A DNA stretch of 64,000 nucleotides from an uncultured Pseudomonadota bacterium (GTDB taxonomy: Bacteria; Pseudomonadota; Gammaproteobacteria; Steroidobacterales; Steroidobacteraceae). The DNA lies in NCBI GenBank assembly GCA_903884105.1, contig CAISDJ010000016.1:62001-126000 (forward strand), in the 5' to 3' direction. A program made the translations under genes and the position numbers. Positions 27,066 through 36,690 of this stretch are shown piece after piece (within the stretch, counting starts at the first letter, position 1; the number at the start of each line of letters is the position of its first letter). The notes under the pieces were generated by a model. The model had not been told where the DNA came from. It saw nothing but the letters and a program-made list of their open reading frames with translations, and made no database searches.

Positions 27066-27695
27066 CTAGGCGGCAGGCTTGCGCAGGACCGAAATGAGGT
27101 GCGGTTTGTTCCAGCCCTGGCGCAGCACCGTGAAGGCGCCCGTGAAACCATAGATCCGGGCCCAGGTCTTGCTGTCGTCGAAGTAGTTGGCGAACGTGGC
27201 TTCCGTGATGATGTTGACGTGGGTCGGATCCTGGAAGGCCTGCGGGTACGGATAGGCGGGGGTGTGCGACAACAGGACGCCACCGGGCTTCAGGACGCGG
27301 TGGATTTCATTCATCAATTCCACGAACGGAAAGCGCCGCGCCGGGGCGTACAGGATGCGCGGAACATGCTCCAGGAATTCAAATGCAGTCACGTAATCGA
27401 AAGTGTTGTCCGCGTAGGGGATGGCCTCGACGGCCAGGTCCGCGTATTTGATATTGCGTGCCACGTCATCGCGGATATCGATGCCGAATACGCCGTCCGC
27501 ATTGAACGGATTGCGCGGAGTCGTGCCGCAGCCGATATCGAGGGCCTGGGTCGCCGCGCCGCTGCGGGAACGTGCCGCGTAGTCTGTGCAGAAGGCGCCG
27601 ATGTCACCGAAGTCGCCAAGCTTGATGCGGACGGCGCGCGCCGATTCCCGCTTGCGTCGTTGCCGGTCGAAGTGCTTCCAGAGGGGAGAAAACAT
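27066..27695 (-). CDS. Class I SAM-dependent methyltransferase
   Basis: 209 residues. SAM-binding motif I is ALDIGCGTTPRNPF, motif II region GVFGIDIRDD, and later DYVTAFEFLEHVPR and HRVLKPGGVLLSHTPAYP, typical of methyltransferase domain 11/23 proteins. No membrane segments. 15 bases downstream of phaC on the same strand, so probably co-transcribed; a role in polymer metabolism is not implied by the domain. Confidence 0.85.
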   Translation of the reverse strand: MFSPLWKHFDRQRRKRESARAVRIKLGDFGDIGAFCTDYAARSRSGAATQALDIGCGTTPRNPFNADGVFGIDIRDDVARNIKYADLAVEAIPYADNTFDYVTAFEFLEHVPRILYAPARRFPFVELMNEIHRVLKPGGVLLSHTPAYPYPQAFQDPTHVNIITEATFANYFDDSKTWARIYGFTGAFTVLRQGWNKPHLISVLRKPAA

Positions 27696-27710
27696 GTTGC
27701 TTGCGAAAGA

Positions 27711-29507
27711 CTACCGCTGTAGTACGTACGATCCTGGCGCATCGGTGACGGGGAAAAAGCCTTCTTCGGGGGCTCCCATCGCTGGCGGGGCGACACGCTT
27801 GGCATTCGAATGGTCGACCAGCCATTGCTGCCACACAGGCCACCAGGAACCGGGTTGCTTTTCGGTGCTGGCCACAAAGCCGTCCGCTCCAAGTTGCGCT
27901 TCTTCGCTCGTGAAGCGGTGCAGACGATAGTGCCTGCGCGGGTGCACGCGACCGCTGATGATGCCGGCGTTGTGGCCGCCGCTCGTCAGCAGGAACGAAT
28001 AGTCCCTGGACCGCGTGAGGTCACGCACCTTGTATACCGATTTCCAAGGCGCAACGTGATCCGTTTCCGTGCCGACGACGAACATCGGTACTGCAATGGC
28101 CTTCAGGTCCACGAGCTCCCCGTGAGAACAGTACCGGCCGCCCGCGAGATCGTTGTTCAGGTACAGCTGGAACAGGTAGTCGGTATGCATGCGGTGCGCC
28201 ATGCGCGTCCCGTCCGCATTCCATGACATGAGGTCGTTCGTTTTGGCGCGCTGACCCTGCAGGTAGGTCGATACCATCGGGTTCCAGATCAGGTCGCGCG
28301 AACGCAGCAGCGCAAAGGCGCCCGACATGTTCTTGGCTTCGAGTACGCCGGATTGCGACATCTTCGCCTCCAGCATGGCCAGCTGGTCGGGGTTGATGAA
28401 GAGCGAAAGCTCTCCCGGTTCGCTGAAGTCGGTCTGGGCCGCGAGCAGCGTGACGCTGCCGATGCGCTTGTCCCCCGCGTTCGCGAGTCGTGCCGCAGCG
28501 ATCGACAGCAATGTGCCACCGATGCAATAACCGACGGCATGTACTTTCTTGCGTGGACAGACGGCGGCCACGACATCCAGCGCGTCGCCGACCCCAAGTG
28601 AAACATAGTCGTCCATCGCGAGGGCGCGATCCGTGGCAGCCGGGTTCTTCCACGAGATCATGAACACGGTGTGGCCCTGCTCCACGAGATAGCGCACCAG
28701 CGAATTGGCCGGCGACAGGTCGAGGATGTAGTACTTCATGATCCACGCCGGCACGATCAGGATCGGCTCTGCGTAAACGTCCGGGGTCGCCGGCGAGTAC
28801 TGGATCAACTCGATCAGGTTGTTGCGGAACACGACCTTGCCCGGCGAGATGGCAACCTGCTCGCCGACCTTGAATGTTCCGCTATCGCCAACGCTGCCGG
28901 GGTCGATGGTGCGCTTCAGGTCTTCCAGCCAGTTTTCGAACCCGCGCTGCAGGTTCCGTCCGTTCTCTTCCGCAGTCTGGTCGAGGAGTTCCGGATTCGT
29001 GAGCAGGAAGTTCTGAGGCGAGACGGCTTCAAGCGCCTGCTTGATCGAGAACCGTGCGAGGTCGGACTTGTCCTTGTCCATGCCCGGCGCGGCATCGGCG
29101 GCCTGGTCCCACCAGGCCTGGGTGTGCAGATAGGATTGCGCCAGCACGTTGTAGGGCCAGCGTCCCCAAGCTCCCGCCTTGAAGCGCTGCGCTTCGGCGG
29201 GATTGTCCGTGACGGGCGCGTGCGGATTCCCATCCGCTGCCTGCGCGGCGAAGCCCCAGAGCTCCATGGTCTTCTCCATGGCGCTTTGTGCGAGTTCCGT
29301 CTGCTTGGAGGGGGATTGTGCGAGGCGTGACCACCAGTTCATCCAGGCGCCGCCAAAGGGCAGGGGCGAGAGTCCGCCTGTGACCTGGGCCAGAGCAGCG
29401 AGATACTGACGTGTCCATTCCGCCGTCGGGTCCGGCCCCGGCATCGCGTGGCCAGACGCGGGCAGCGCCTCAGAGGCGGGCTGCGTGGAACGGTTCGATT
29501 CGGTCAT
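27711..29507 (-). CDS. phaC: Class I polyhydroxyalkanoate synthase
   Basis: Polymerises (R)-3-hydroxyacyl-CoA into PHA granules. 598 residues from the ATG at 29507; an ATG ten codons upstream is an alternative. The alpha/beta-hydrolase domain has the modified lipase box GYCIGG with catalytic Cys328, the Asp in VVGTETDHVAPW and the His in TSGGHNAGI. Length and the N-terminal domain (FGGAWMNWWSRLAQSP) match class I enzymes that act without PhaE or PhaR. phaA/phaB are not adjacent; the thiolase at 5 kb could supply acetoacetyl-CoA. Confidence 0.95.
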   Translation of the reverse strand: MTESNRSTQPASEALPASGHAMPGPDPTAEWTRQYLAALAQVTGGLSPLPFGGAWMNWWSRLAQSPSKQTELAQSAMEKTMELWGFAAQAADGNPHAPVTDNPAEAQRFKAGAWGRWPYNVLAQSYLHTQAWWDQAADAAPGMDKDKSDLARFSIKQALEAVSPQNFLLTNPELLDQTAEENGRNLQRGFENWLEDLKRTIDPGSVGDSGTFKVGEQVAISPGKVVFRNNLIELIQYSPATPDVYAEPILIVPAWIMKYYILDLSPANSLVRYLVEQGHTVFMISWKNPAATDRALAMDDYVSLGVGDALDVVAAVCPRKKVHAVGYCIGGTLLSIAAARLANAGDKRIGSVTLLAAQTDFSEPGELSLFINPDQLAMLEAKMSQSGVLEAKNMSGAFALLRSRDLIWNPMVSTYLQGQRAKTNDLMSWNADGTRMAHRMHTDYLFQLYLNNDLAGGRYCSHGELVDLKAIAVPMFVVGTETDHVAPWKSVYKVRDLTRSRDYSFLLTSGGHNAGIISGRVHPRRHYRLHRFTSEEAQLGADGFVASTEKQPGSWWPVWQQWLVDHSNAKRVAPPAMGAPEEGFFPVTDAPGSYVLQR

Positions 29508-29618
29508 GAGTTCACACCTGGAGGAACTGGCGAGCATCGATTGTGCACTGCATTCAAACTCGCTGCCACGGTATCGGGCCCTGCCTCAGTTGGTTATACC
29601 GCGAGCGCAGCCCGTTTC

Positions 29619-29633
29619 GCACCATAGTTGGGC
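29619..29633 (+). promoter_or_regulatory. NtrC-like binding site
   Basis: GCACCATAGTTGGGC resembles the NtrC consensus GCACCA-N3-TGGTGC, with a perfect left half and a partly conserved right half. It lies about 110 bases upstream of the proposed -24 element, a normal enhancer distance. Confidence 0.4.
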
Positions 29634-29724
29634 ATGCATGATCCTGCTCGCGCCATGACGGTGCGAATCCAGGGCAAGAACGGCCATGATTTCGCGCAAG
29701 CTCAATGACTGACCGTGCACTGCC

Positions 29725-29742
29725 TGCGGCATGAAAACTGCA
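29725..29742 (+). promoter_or_regulatory. Sigma-54 (RpoN) -24/-12 promoter for the PII gene
   Basis: The sequence GCGGCATGAAAACTGCAT has GG (29728-29729) and GC (29740-29741) at exactly the 12-base spacing of the consensus YTGGCACGRNNNTTGCW, with GGCA and TGCA conserved. It would start transcription near 29752, leaving a leader of about 180 bases. Confidence 0.45.
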
Positions 29743-29904
29743 TAGGTACCCCGCGTGCCGCGATCCCGTACTTCGCCATCCAAACCATGGCGAGGCACGG
29801 GGCAGCGACCGTAATGGAACGACAATCGACGCCAGTGGTTGGATTCGTCTATCACGCTGGATTGGTCCCGCGGGTTGGACGGACAGGCAGCCCTGGTCCT
29901 TTAG

Positions 29905-30273
<369 letters not shown>

Positions 30274-30320
30274 CCCCGCTTCGAGTCAGGTCGCAGGCAG
30301 GTCCTGAACAGGACATCCTC

Positions 30321-30352
30321 GCCCGGAGCTGTCGGCTTCCGGGCGCGGTTTT
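30321..30352 (+). terminator. Intrinsic terminator after the PII gene
   Basis: GCCCGGA (30321-30327) pairs with TCCGGGC (30338-30344), followed four bases later by TTTT. A perfect palindrome GTCCTGAACAGGAC (30301-30314) stands just upstream. Confidence 0.65.
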
Positions 30353-30526
30353 CCTGGTGGCGCAATTCAGTTGCACGCTGCGCTTCGTGGATCCCGGCGC
30401 GGCACGCGCGTGTTGTCCGGTTTCTACAATCAGGGCGACACGACATGGTCCTCCCGGGGCCCGTCAGCTAAACTCGTTGTCATTACGCAATTCCGCACGG
30501 TGCGGCTATCCGCGACGACGACGCCT

Positions 30527-31498
30527 ATGGCACAAGCAATCCGCATCCATGAGCATGGAGGCCCCGAGGTCCTGCGACTCGAGGCAGTGACGGTCGGCGA
30601 ACCGGGTCCCGGCGAGCTGCGTTTGCGCCAGACCGCGATCGGTCTCAACTTCATCGACGTTTACCAGCGTACCGGGCTGTATCCCACCTCGTTGCCGGCC
30701 GGGCTCGGGCGCGAAGCGGCTGGGATCGTCGAGGCGGTAGGATCCAAAGTGCGCGGTTTTTCCCCGGGGGATCGGGTCGCTTACGCGCTGGCGACGTCGG
30801 GCGCTTACGCCGATGTGCGGTTGCTTCCGGCCGAGCGCGTACTCAGGCTTCCCGACAATGTCAGCGAACGGGATGCTGCAGCCAGCTTGCTGAAAGGGCT
30901 GACTGCCCATGCCTTGCTGCGACGTAGCTACCGAGTGCGCAAGGGCGACTGGATCGTCGTGCATGCTGCTGCCGGCGGGGTCGGCATGATTCTCGTCCAA
31001 TGGGCCAGGCATCTCGGCGCAAGAGTCATTGGCGTTGTCGGTACGGAAGGGAAGGCAGAACAAGTGCGGCAGCTGGGTGCCGACCATGTGCTGGTCGATA
31101 CGACGGATCTCGCTCCGCGCGTTCGCGGCCTCACCCGCGGCAAAGGTGTGGCAGTGGTTTACGACTCCATTGGCAAGGATACGTTTGCTGCGTCGCTGGA
31201 TTGCCTGCAACCGCTTGGCATGATGGTGACGTTTGGCAATGCGTCGGGTCCGGTGCCGGCAATTGCTCCGCTTGAGCTGGGCCGGCGAGGATCGCTGTTC
31301 CTCACCCGGCCGATGCTGTTCGACTACATCAAGAAGACGGCCGACCTGCGCAAGGCGGCTCACGAACTGTTTGCAGTGCTTGGAACCGGGATCGTGAAGA
31401 TCCATGTGGGGCAGACCTACCGGCTGGCAGACATCGCGACTGCCCATGCCGACCTCGAAGCACGTCGGACTACCGGGTCGACAGTCATCATTCCTTGA
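30527..31498 (+). CDS. NADPH:quinone oxidoreductase (zeta-crystallin type)
   Basis: 323-residue zinc-independent medium-chain reductase that reduces quinones with NADPH. Begins AQAIRIHEHGGPEVL, has LNFIDVYQRTGLYP, PAGLGREAAGIVEAVG, and the nucleotide-binding VVHAAAGGVGMILVQWA near residue 150. Close to QorA. The ATG at 30527 is chosen because the frame upstream has no family-like sequence. Its stop overlaps the TTG start of the next gene. Confidence 0.92.
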   Translation: MAQAIRIHEHGGPEVLRLEAVTVGEPGPGELRLRQTAIGLNFIDVYQRTGLYPTSLPAGLGREAAGIVEAVGSKVRGFSPGDRVAYALATSGAYADVRLLPAERVLRLPDNVSERDAAASLLKGLTAHALLRRSYRVRKGDWIVVHAAAGGVGMILVQWARHLGARVIGVVGTEGKAEQVRQLGADHVLVDTTDLAPRVRGLTRGKGVAVVYDSIGKDTFAASLDCLQPLGMMVTFGNASGPVPAIAPLELGRRGSLFLTRPMLFDYIKKTADLRKAAHELFAVLGTGIVKIHVGQTYRLADIATAHADLEARRTTGSTVIIP

Positions 31499-33246
31499 GT
31501 ACTCTTCCCGCCTTCTCGAGCGGGAAACAGCGATATTGCCTGCATCGCGCGGCAGCGCGTCTTCTCGGCGTCCTCCCAGCCGCCTTGCTGCTGCCCGCAC
31601 TGTCGTTGTCGGCGACGGTTCCGCCGGCCTTGTCACCCCAGGAGATTGAGACCTCTGGCGCGGTGATCGGTCACATCCGCATCGTCACGGTCAATGTCTT
31701 CGATCTCGACGACCCTGCTGACGACAAGAAGTTGTTCCGGCTTGCGAACCGGCTGCACATCCTGACGCGTCCAGCCATTATCGAGCAGCAGCTCTTGTTC
31801 AAATCCGGCGATGTCTATTCAGAACAGCTGGCGCGCGAAACAGCGCGGCTGCTGCGCGACCAGCGCTATCTGTACGAAGCCAGCGTCACCCCCACGCTTG
31901 CAGAGCGAGGCAAGGTCGATCTCGAGGTGCGCACGAAGGATGTGTGGACGCTGAATCCCGGCATCAGCTTCGACCGGGCAGGCGGCAAGAACTCGGCCAG
32001 CATGAAGTTCGAGGAATCCAACCTCCTCGGCTTTGGCAAGGAAGTGCAACTGGAATACGCGTCCGACGTCGATCGGGCTTCGACGCGGCTTGGATACTAC
32101 GATCCACTGCTGCTCGGGTCACGCAATCGCCTGCGGGCCGGCCACGCAGACAGCAGCGACGGCAGGCAACGGGAACTGCAGTTCGATCGTCCCTTTTACT
32201 CGCTCGACAGTCGCTGGTCGGCGGGAATCGGCGTGCTTGACTGGACCCGTACCGACAGCCGCTATGACCGTGGCGTTGCTGTAGACGAGTTCCGTCACGA
32301 CGAGCAGCGGTTCGGCGCGCACTTCGGTTTATCCCGAGGATTGCGGAAAGGCTGGGTGCAACGCTGGACCTATGGATTTGCTTTCGAGCGCGATCGCTTT
32401 GCACAGGCCACAGGCGAGTTGCCGGCTGCCGTCTTGCCCGCAGACCGCACGCTCGCGTATCCGCTCGTTGGCTTCGAGCTGCTTGAGGACAGCTACGAAG
32501 AACGGCGCAACGAGAACCAGATTGCAAGAACCGAGGACGTATACACGGGGGCCTTCGTGCGGGCGATGCTTGGCTGGTCCTCGTCGGCGCTCGGTGCCGA
32601 TCGTACCGCGACACTGGTGTCGCTCGAAGCGGGACGCAGCTTCGAGTTGGCGGAGCGGCGCCACACGATCCTGTTGGCGGCGACTGCGGACGGCAGGATC
32701 GAGGGAGGTACCCTCAGGAATGCGGCCGTGAATGCCGACGCCCAATACTACTGGCGAGCCAGCGACCGCCAGTTGTTCTTTGCGTCGTTGACCGGTGTAT
32801 TGACCCGCCATCCGGATGCGGAAACACAATTGTTGCTGGGCGGCGATGCGTCCGGCCTGACGACGGGGGCACCGCGGAATCCGAGTGCCACCGAACCGTT
32901 GTTCAGCGGCAGCCAGACGTCGTTGCGCGGCTACCCGCTGCGTTACCAGGATGGGACGGCGCTCGCGCTCCTGACGCTGGAGCATCGCGTCTACACCGAC
33001 TACTACCTCTTCAGGCTCTTTCACCTGGGGGGCGCAGTGTTCTTCGACGCTGGGCGGACATGGGGCAAAGGCAATGCCGGCGGCACGAGCGACGGCTGGC
33101 TGACGGATGCGGGATTCGGCCTGCGCTTCGCGTCGAGTCGCTCGTCATTCGGCAACGTGATTCACATCGACCTGGCCTTTCCATTCGACGGCGACTCATC
33201 CATCGACAACGTCCAGTTCCTGGTGGAAACCAAACGCAGCTTCTAG
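31495..33246 (+). CDS. POTRA/beta-barrel outer-membrane protein (BamA/TamA superfamily)
   Basis: 583 residues with an N-terminal hydrophobic signal (LLGVLPAALLLPALSLSA), one POTRA-like module (about 55-145: HIRIVTVNVFDLDDP, LARETARLLRDQRYLYEASV), then a long beta-rich region with alternating aromatic residues ending in F, the outer-membrane protein C-terminal signature. The late motif GSQTSLRGYPLRYQDG is the Omp85 VRGY/F-type loop. Start is TTG inside the qor stop (TTGA). Too short for BamA, so a single-POTRA relative; its client is unknown. Confidence 0.82.
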   Translation: MSTLPAFSSGKQRYCLHRAAARLLGVLPAALLLPALSLSATVPPALSPQEIETSGAVIGHIRIVTVNVFDLDDPADDKKLFRLANRLHILTRPAIIEQQLLFKSGDVYSEQLARETARLLRDQRYLYEASVTPTLAERGKVDLEVRTKDVWTLNPGISFDRAGGKNSASMKFEESNLLGFGKEVQLEYASDVDRASTRLGYYDPLLLGSRNRLRAGHADSSDGRQRELQFDRPFYSLDSRWSAGIGVLDWTRTDSRYDRGVAVDEFRHDEQRFGAHFGLSRGLRKGWVQRWTYGFAFERDRFAQATGELPAAVLPADRTLAYPLVGFELLEDSYEERRNENQIARTEDVYTGAFVRAMLGWSSSALGADRTATLVSLEAGRSFELAERRHTILLAATADGRIEGGTLRNAAVNADAQYYWRASDRQLFFASLTGVLTRHPDAETQLLLGGDASGLTTGAPRNPSATEPLFSGSQTSLRGYPLRYQDGTALALLTLEHRVYTDYYLFRLFHLGGAVFFDAGRTWGKGNAGGTSDGWLTDAGFGLRFASSRSSFGNVIHIDLAFPFDGDSSIDNVQFLVETKRSF

Positions 33247-33248
33247 GC

Positions 33249-33758
33249 TCAGGTTACATGCAGCGTCTGGGTCCCGCGCAGGACCGCGAGGGCGCCGCTG
33301 CGGACCACTTCGAGGACTTCGCCAAACTGAGCCATGTGTGCAATGAAGCGGCTGATCTGCGATTCGCTGTCGGTCAATTCGATCAGGAAGCTTTCGACAT
33401 CATCCGCGAGGATGCGGCCGCCCGCCCGTTCCACGGCAGCGCGGACAGCGCCGACCTGGCTGGTCCCGAGCCGCAGCTTGAGCAGCAGCAGCTCGCGCTC
33501 CACGTGCTGGTCCCGCGTCACGTCGTCCACGTTCACGACGTCCACGAGCTTCAGCGACTGATTGACGATCTGGCTGACCACGGCATCCGTTCCGGTCGTA
33601 ACCAGCGTGAGGCGCGAGACGGTCGGGTCGTCCGTCGCCGACACATTCAGCGATTCGATGTTGTAGCCCCGGGTCGAGAACAGGCCGGCGACACGTGTCA
33701 GGGCGCCCACTTCGTTCTGCAGCAGGATGGAGATGATGTGGCGCTTGCGGGTCGTCAT
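33249..33758 (-). CDS. ilvH: Acetolactate synthase small (regulatory) subunit
   Basis: 169 residues. An N-terminal ACT domain (HIISILLQNEVGALTRVAGLF, then RGYNIESLNV) binds valine for feedback inhibition; the C-terminal domain (ERELLLLKLRL) activates the large subunit. The chosen ATG at 33758 (MTTRKRHII) matches the family start. It is divergent from ilvB rather than downstream of it, and convergent with the beta-barrel gene (2-base gap). Confidence 0.94.
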   Translation of the reverse strand: MTTRKRHIISILLQNEVGALTRVAGLFSTRGYNIESLNVSATDDPTVSRLTLVTTGTDAVVSQIVNQSLKLVDVVNVDDVTRDQHVERELLLLKLRLGTSQVGAVRAAVERAGGRILADDVESFLIELTDSESQISRFIAHMAQFGEVLEVVRSGALAVLRGTQTLHVT

Positions 33759-33950
33759 CGAAACGGTCCTTTTGGCAACGGGGCGAACTTGAAGAGGGGG
33801 CCGCCAGATCCGCGGCGGGACGAAGCCGTCCACCGCCCTGCATCGAATTCCCCAGGTGCCGGCCAGAATAGACTGAGAGGGAGCGTTACTGCTAGGCTAC
33901 TTTGCAGTGCACACAAGTGCATTCCAGCGGATAAATCGACGGTACCCACG

Positions 33951-35798
33951 GTGAAAGAGAGTTACGCCACCCTAGACTCGACGGCACATCCCTTGGCGGG
34001 TCAAACGCTTACGGGCGCCAGCATCATCGTCCAGGTGCTTGCGGACGAGGGTGTCCAGACGGTCTTCGGCTATAGCGGCGGCGCCATTCTGCCGACGTAC
34101 GACGCGATTTTCGTCTACAACCAGACCCAGTCTCAGGGCGGTGGCCAGCGCATGCCGCTCGTGGTTCCCGCGAACGAGCAGGCGGCCGGTTTCATGGCGG
34201 CCGGGTATGCCCGTGCCAGTGGCAAGGTCGGCGTTTGCATCGTCACCTCAGGGCCTGGCGCCACCAACACCGTGACCCCCGTTCGCGACTGCATGGCGGA
34301 TTCGATTCCCATCGTCGTGGTCTGTGGCCAGGTGGGCACCTCGGCGATTGGCAGCGATGCCTTTCAGGAAGCACCCGTGGCCGCGATCATGGGGTCGGTG
34401 GCCAAGCACGTGTTCCTCGTGACTGACCCGACCAAGCTGGAAGCGACGGTCCGTACCGCCTTCGAGATCGCCCGCACCGGCCGTCCCGGTCCCGTGGTGA
34501 TCGACGTGCCAAAGGACGTGCAGAACTGGCAGGGCGTGTTCCAGGGATCGGGTCGCTTGCCCATGGCGGGTTACCGGCAGCGAATGAACCGCCTGGCGCG
34601 CAGCGTCCTGGGCGAAGCGCAGGCGACGCAATTCTTCGACCTGCTGGCGCAGAGCGAGCGGCCTCTCATCTATGCAGGCGGCGGCGTCATCAACGGGGGT
34701 GCCACCAAGGCGCTGCGCGAATTTTCTCGCGAATTCAACATTCCGATCGTGACGACGTTGATGGGCCTGGGTGTCGACGACACCACTCATCCGCTGTCCA
34801 TGCGAATGCTGGGCATGCACGGCGCAGCCTTCGCCAACTACGCCGTGGACGATTGCGATTTCCTGATCACGCTCGGCGCCCGGTTCGATGATCGCGTGGC
34901 CGGCAATCCGCCGAAGTTTGCCAGGCATGCGAAGCACATCGCGCAGATCGATATCGATGCCTCCGAGATCAACAAGGTCAAGAACGTGCACTGGCACCAC
35001 GTCGGCCTGCTGCCCGAGGCGCTGCACGCGTTGATCTCGCACGGCCGGCGCACGCGCTTCTCGCGCGACTGGACTCCCTGGCTCAAGCATTGCGCGGACA
35101 TGAAAGCCGCGCATCCGATGAACTACGACCGCGAGAGTCCGTTGATCCAGCCGTACTACGTCATCGAGGAAATCAACCGGCTGACGGGCGGCGAAGCGAT
35201 CATTGCAACGGGCGTTGGCCAGCACCAGATGTGGGCCGCGCAGTACTTCGATTTCAAGAGCCCGCGCTTGTGGCTCACTTCCGGCAGCATGGGGACAATG
35301 GGCTTTGGGCTGCCGGCCGCTATCGGCGCCAAGTTCGCGCACCCTGAGCGCCTGGTCATCGACATTGATGGCGACGGCAGCATCCGCATGAACCTGGGCG
35401 AGCTTGAAACCGTCACCACGTACGATCTCGCGGTGAAGGTGGTTCTCCTCAACAACTTCGGCGACGGCATGGTCAGGCAGTGGCAGAAGCTCTTCTACAA
35501 GGGCCGCATGTCCGCGAGCGACAAGTCGCTGCACAAAAAGGATTTCGTGAAGGCCGCGCAGGCCGATGGCTTTCGGTTCGCCGTGCGTCTCGACCGCAAG
35601 GAAGACGTACCGCGCGTCGTGAAGGAGTTCATCGAGTTCCCGGGCCCCGCCTTCCTCGAAGTCGTGATCGATCCGGATGCAGGCGTGTATCCGATGGTCG
35701 GCCCCGGCCAGGCTTATGACGCCATGATCACCGGCGACCACATCGTGTCGCGGACCGAGCCGGTGGTCGCAGAGCCTGGCGCATCGGAAATGTTCTAG
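33951..35798 (+). CDS. ilvB: Acetolactate synthase large (catalytic) subunit
   Basis: 615 residues, ThDP-dependent; makes acetolactate or acetohydroxybutyrate for valine, leucine and isoleucine. The ThDP-activating Glu lies in VPANEQAAGFMAAGYARASG. The FAD-linked middle domain has RFDDRVAGNPPKF, and the C-terminal ThDP/Mg motif is DGDGSIRMN...LNN. Start is GTG at 33951, as no ATG fits. A TGCAC-ACAA-GTGCA hairpin (33908-33921) lies in the leader. ilvA at 39 kb serves the same pathway. Confidence 0.94.
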   Translation: MKESYATLDSTAHPLAGQTLTGASIIVQVLADEGVQTVFGYSGGAILPTYDAIFVYNQTQSQGGGQRMPLVVPANEQAAGFMAAGYARASGKVGVCIVTSGPGATNTVTPVRDCMADSIPIVVVCGQVGTSAIGSDAFQEAPVAAIMGSVAKHVFLVTDPTKLEATVRTAFEIARTGRPGPVVIDVPKDVQNWQGVFQGSGRLPMAGYRQRMNRLARSVLGEAQATQFFDLLAQSERPLIYAGGGVINGGATKALREFSREFNIPIVTTLMGLGVDDTTHPLSMRMLGMHGAAFANYAVDDCDFLITLGARFDDRVAGNPPKFARHAKHIAQIDIDASEINKVKNVHWHHVGLLPEALHALISHGRRTRFSRDWTPWLKHCADMKAAHPMNYDRESPLIQPYYVIEEINRLTGGEAIIATGVGQHQMWAAQYFDFKSPRLWLTSGSMGTMGFGLPAAIGAKFAHPERLVIDIDGDGSIRMNLGELETVTTYDLAVKVVLLNNFGDGMVRQWQKLFYKGRMSASDKSLHKKDFVKAAQADGFRFAVRLDRKEDVPRVVKEFIEFPGPAFLEVVIDPDAGVYPMVGPGQAYDAMITGDHIVSRTEPVVAEPGASEMF

Positions 35799-35926
35799 AG
35801 GTATCGTCTTCGGAGGCAATCCCGGAGACGGGGCGCTTTCCCCGAAAGTCCTCTCACCCAGCCGAATCCGCCAGCCGGACGGCCGCGAACTGCCTGGTGT
35901 TCTCTTCGCAGTTCAGGCGGGATCCC

Positions 35927-36481
35927 ATGGCAGACGGCATACGCAGATTCCTCCTCGTTCCACTCCGGACGCTATTCCTTTGCGTCCTCATGGCAGGGTG
36001 CCAGGTGATGCCCGCCCAGTCCCGTCTTGAAACCGTTCGCAGTGTCGATCTCAAGCGCTTCATGGGCGACTGGTACATCATTGCCAGCATTCCCACGTTC
36101 ATCGAGAAGGGTGCCTTCGCCGGTATCGAGTCCTATGCGCTCAATGCCGACGGTACCGTGGCCACGACGTTCACCTTCCGCAAAGGGGGCTTTGATGGAC
36201 CCCAGAAGCGCTATACCCCGAAGGGATTCATCGTTGATTCCACGACGAATGCCACCTGGGGCATGCGGTTCATCTGGCCGATCAAGGCCGAATACCTGAT
36301 CCTTGACCTTGCGCCCGACTATTCCACGACGATCATCGGTCGCAACAAGCGCGACTACCTGTGGATCATGGCCCGCACGCCCGTCCTGACCGGGGACGAG
36401 TACGCGGCGCTGGTACGCAAGGCAGAGTCGTACGGCTATGACGCGAGCCTCATCAGGAAAGTGCCGCAGCGCATGCGGTAA
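35927..36481 (+). CDS. blc: Bacterial lipocalin lipoprotein (Blc-like)
   Basis: 184 residues with signal and lipobox CVLMAGC, followed by the lipocalin motif RFMGDWYIIASIPTFIEKGA (the GxW element) and later YLILDLAPDYSTTIIGRNKRDYLWIMARTP. Outer-membrane lipocalins bind lipids or lysophospholipids. GGCGGGAT upstream supports the ATG at 35927; one ten codons upstream is the alternative. Confidence 0.9.
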   Translation: MADGIRRFLLVPLRTLFLCVLMAGCQVMPAQSRLETVRSVDLKRFMGDWYIIASIPTFIEKGAFAGIESYALNADGTVATTFTFRKGGFDGPQKRYTPKGFIVDSTTNATWGMRFIWPIKAEYLILDLAPDYSTTIIGRNKRDYLWIMARTPVLTGDEYAALVRKAESYGYDASLIRKVPQRMR

Positions 36482-36690
36482 ACTCCCGGCAGCGTACCGG
36501 CACCGGTTGCTGCCCCACTGAGCAGGCGATGCGGGAAGTCGCGCCTGGCCTGCGGACGGTCAGGCTTTCCCTGCGTACGCACTTGAAAGCAGCAGTAACG
36601 GGCCAAGCTGAGACCCAATTCCATGCCGGTGCCACGCTTGTGGCGGTAGAGTCGCCCCGTTTCCAAGTCACCGGAGTCCTCGGAGCCATC

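Noticed and set aside
34248-35819. 523-codon minus-strand frame opposite ilvB
   Set aside because: Shadow of the GC-rich ilvB codon pattern; no domain landmarks.
35829-35844. Hairpin CGGGG/CCCCG after ilvB as a terminator
   Set aside because: There is no U-tract after the stem, so termination is unsupported.
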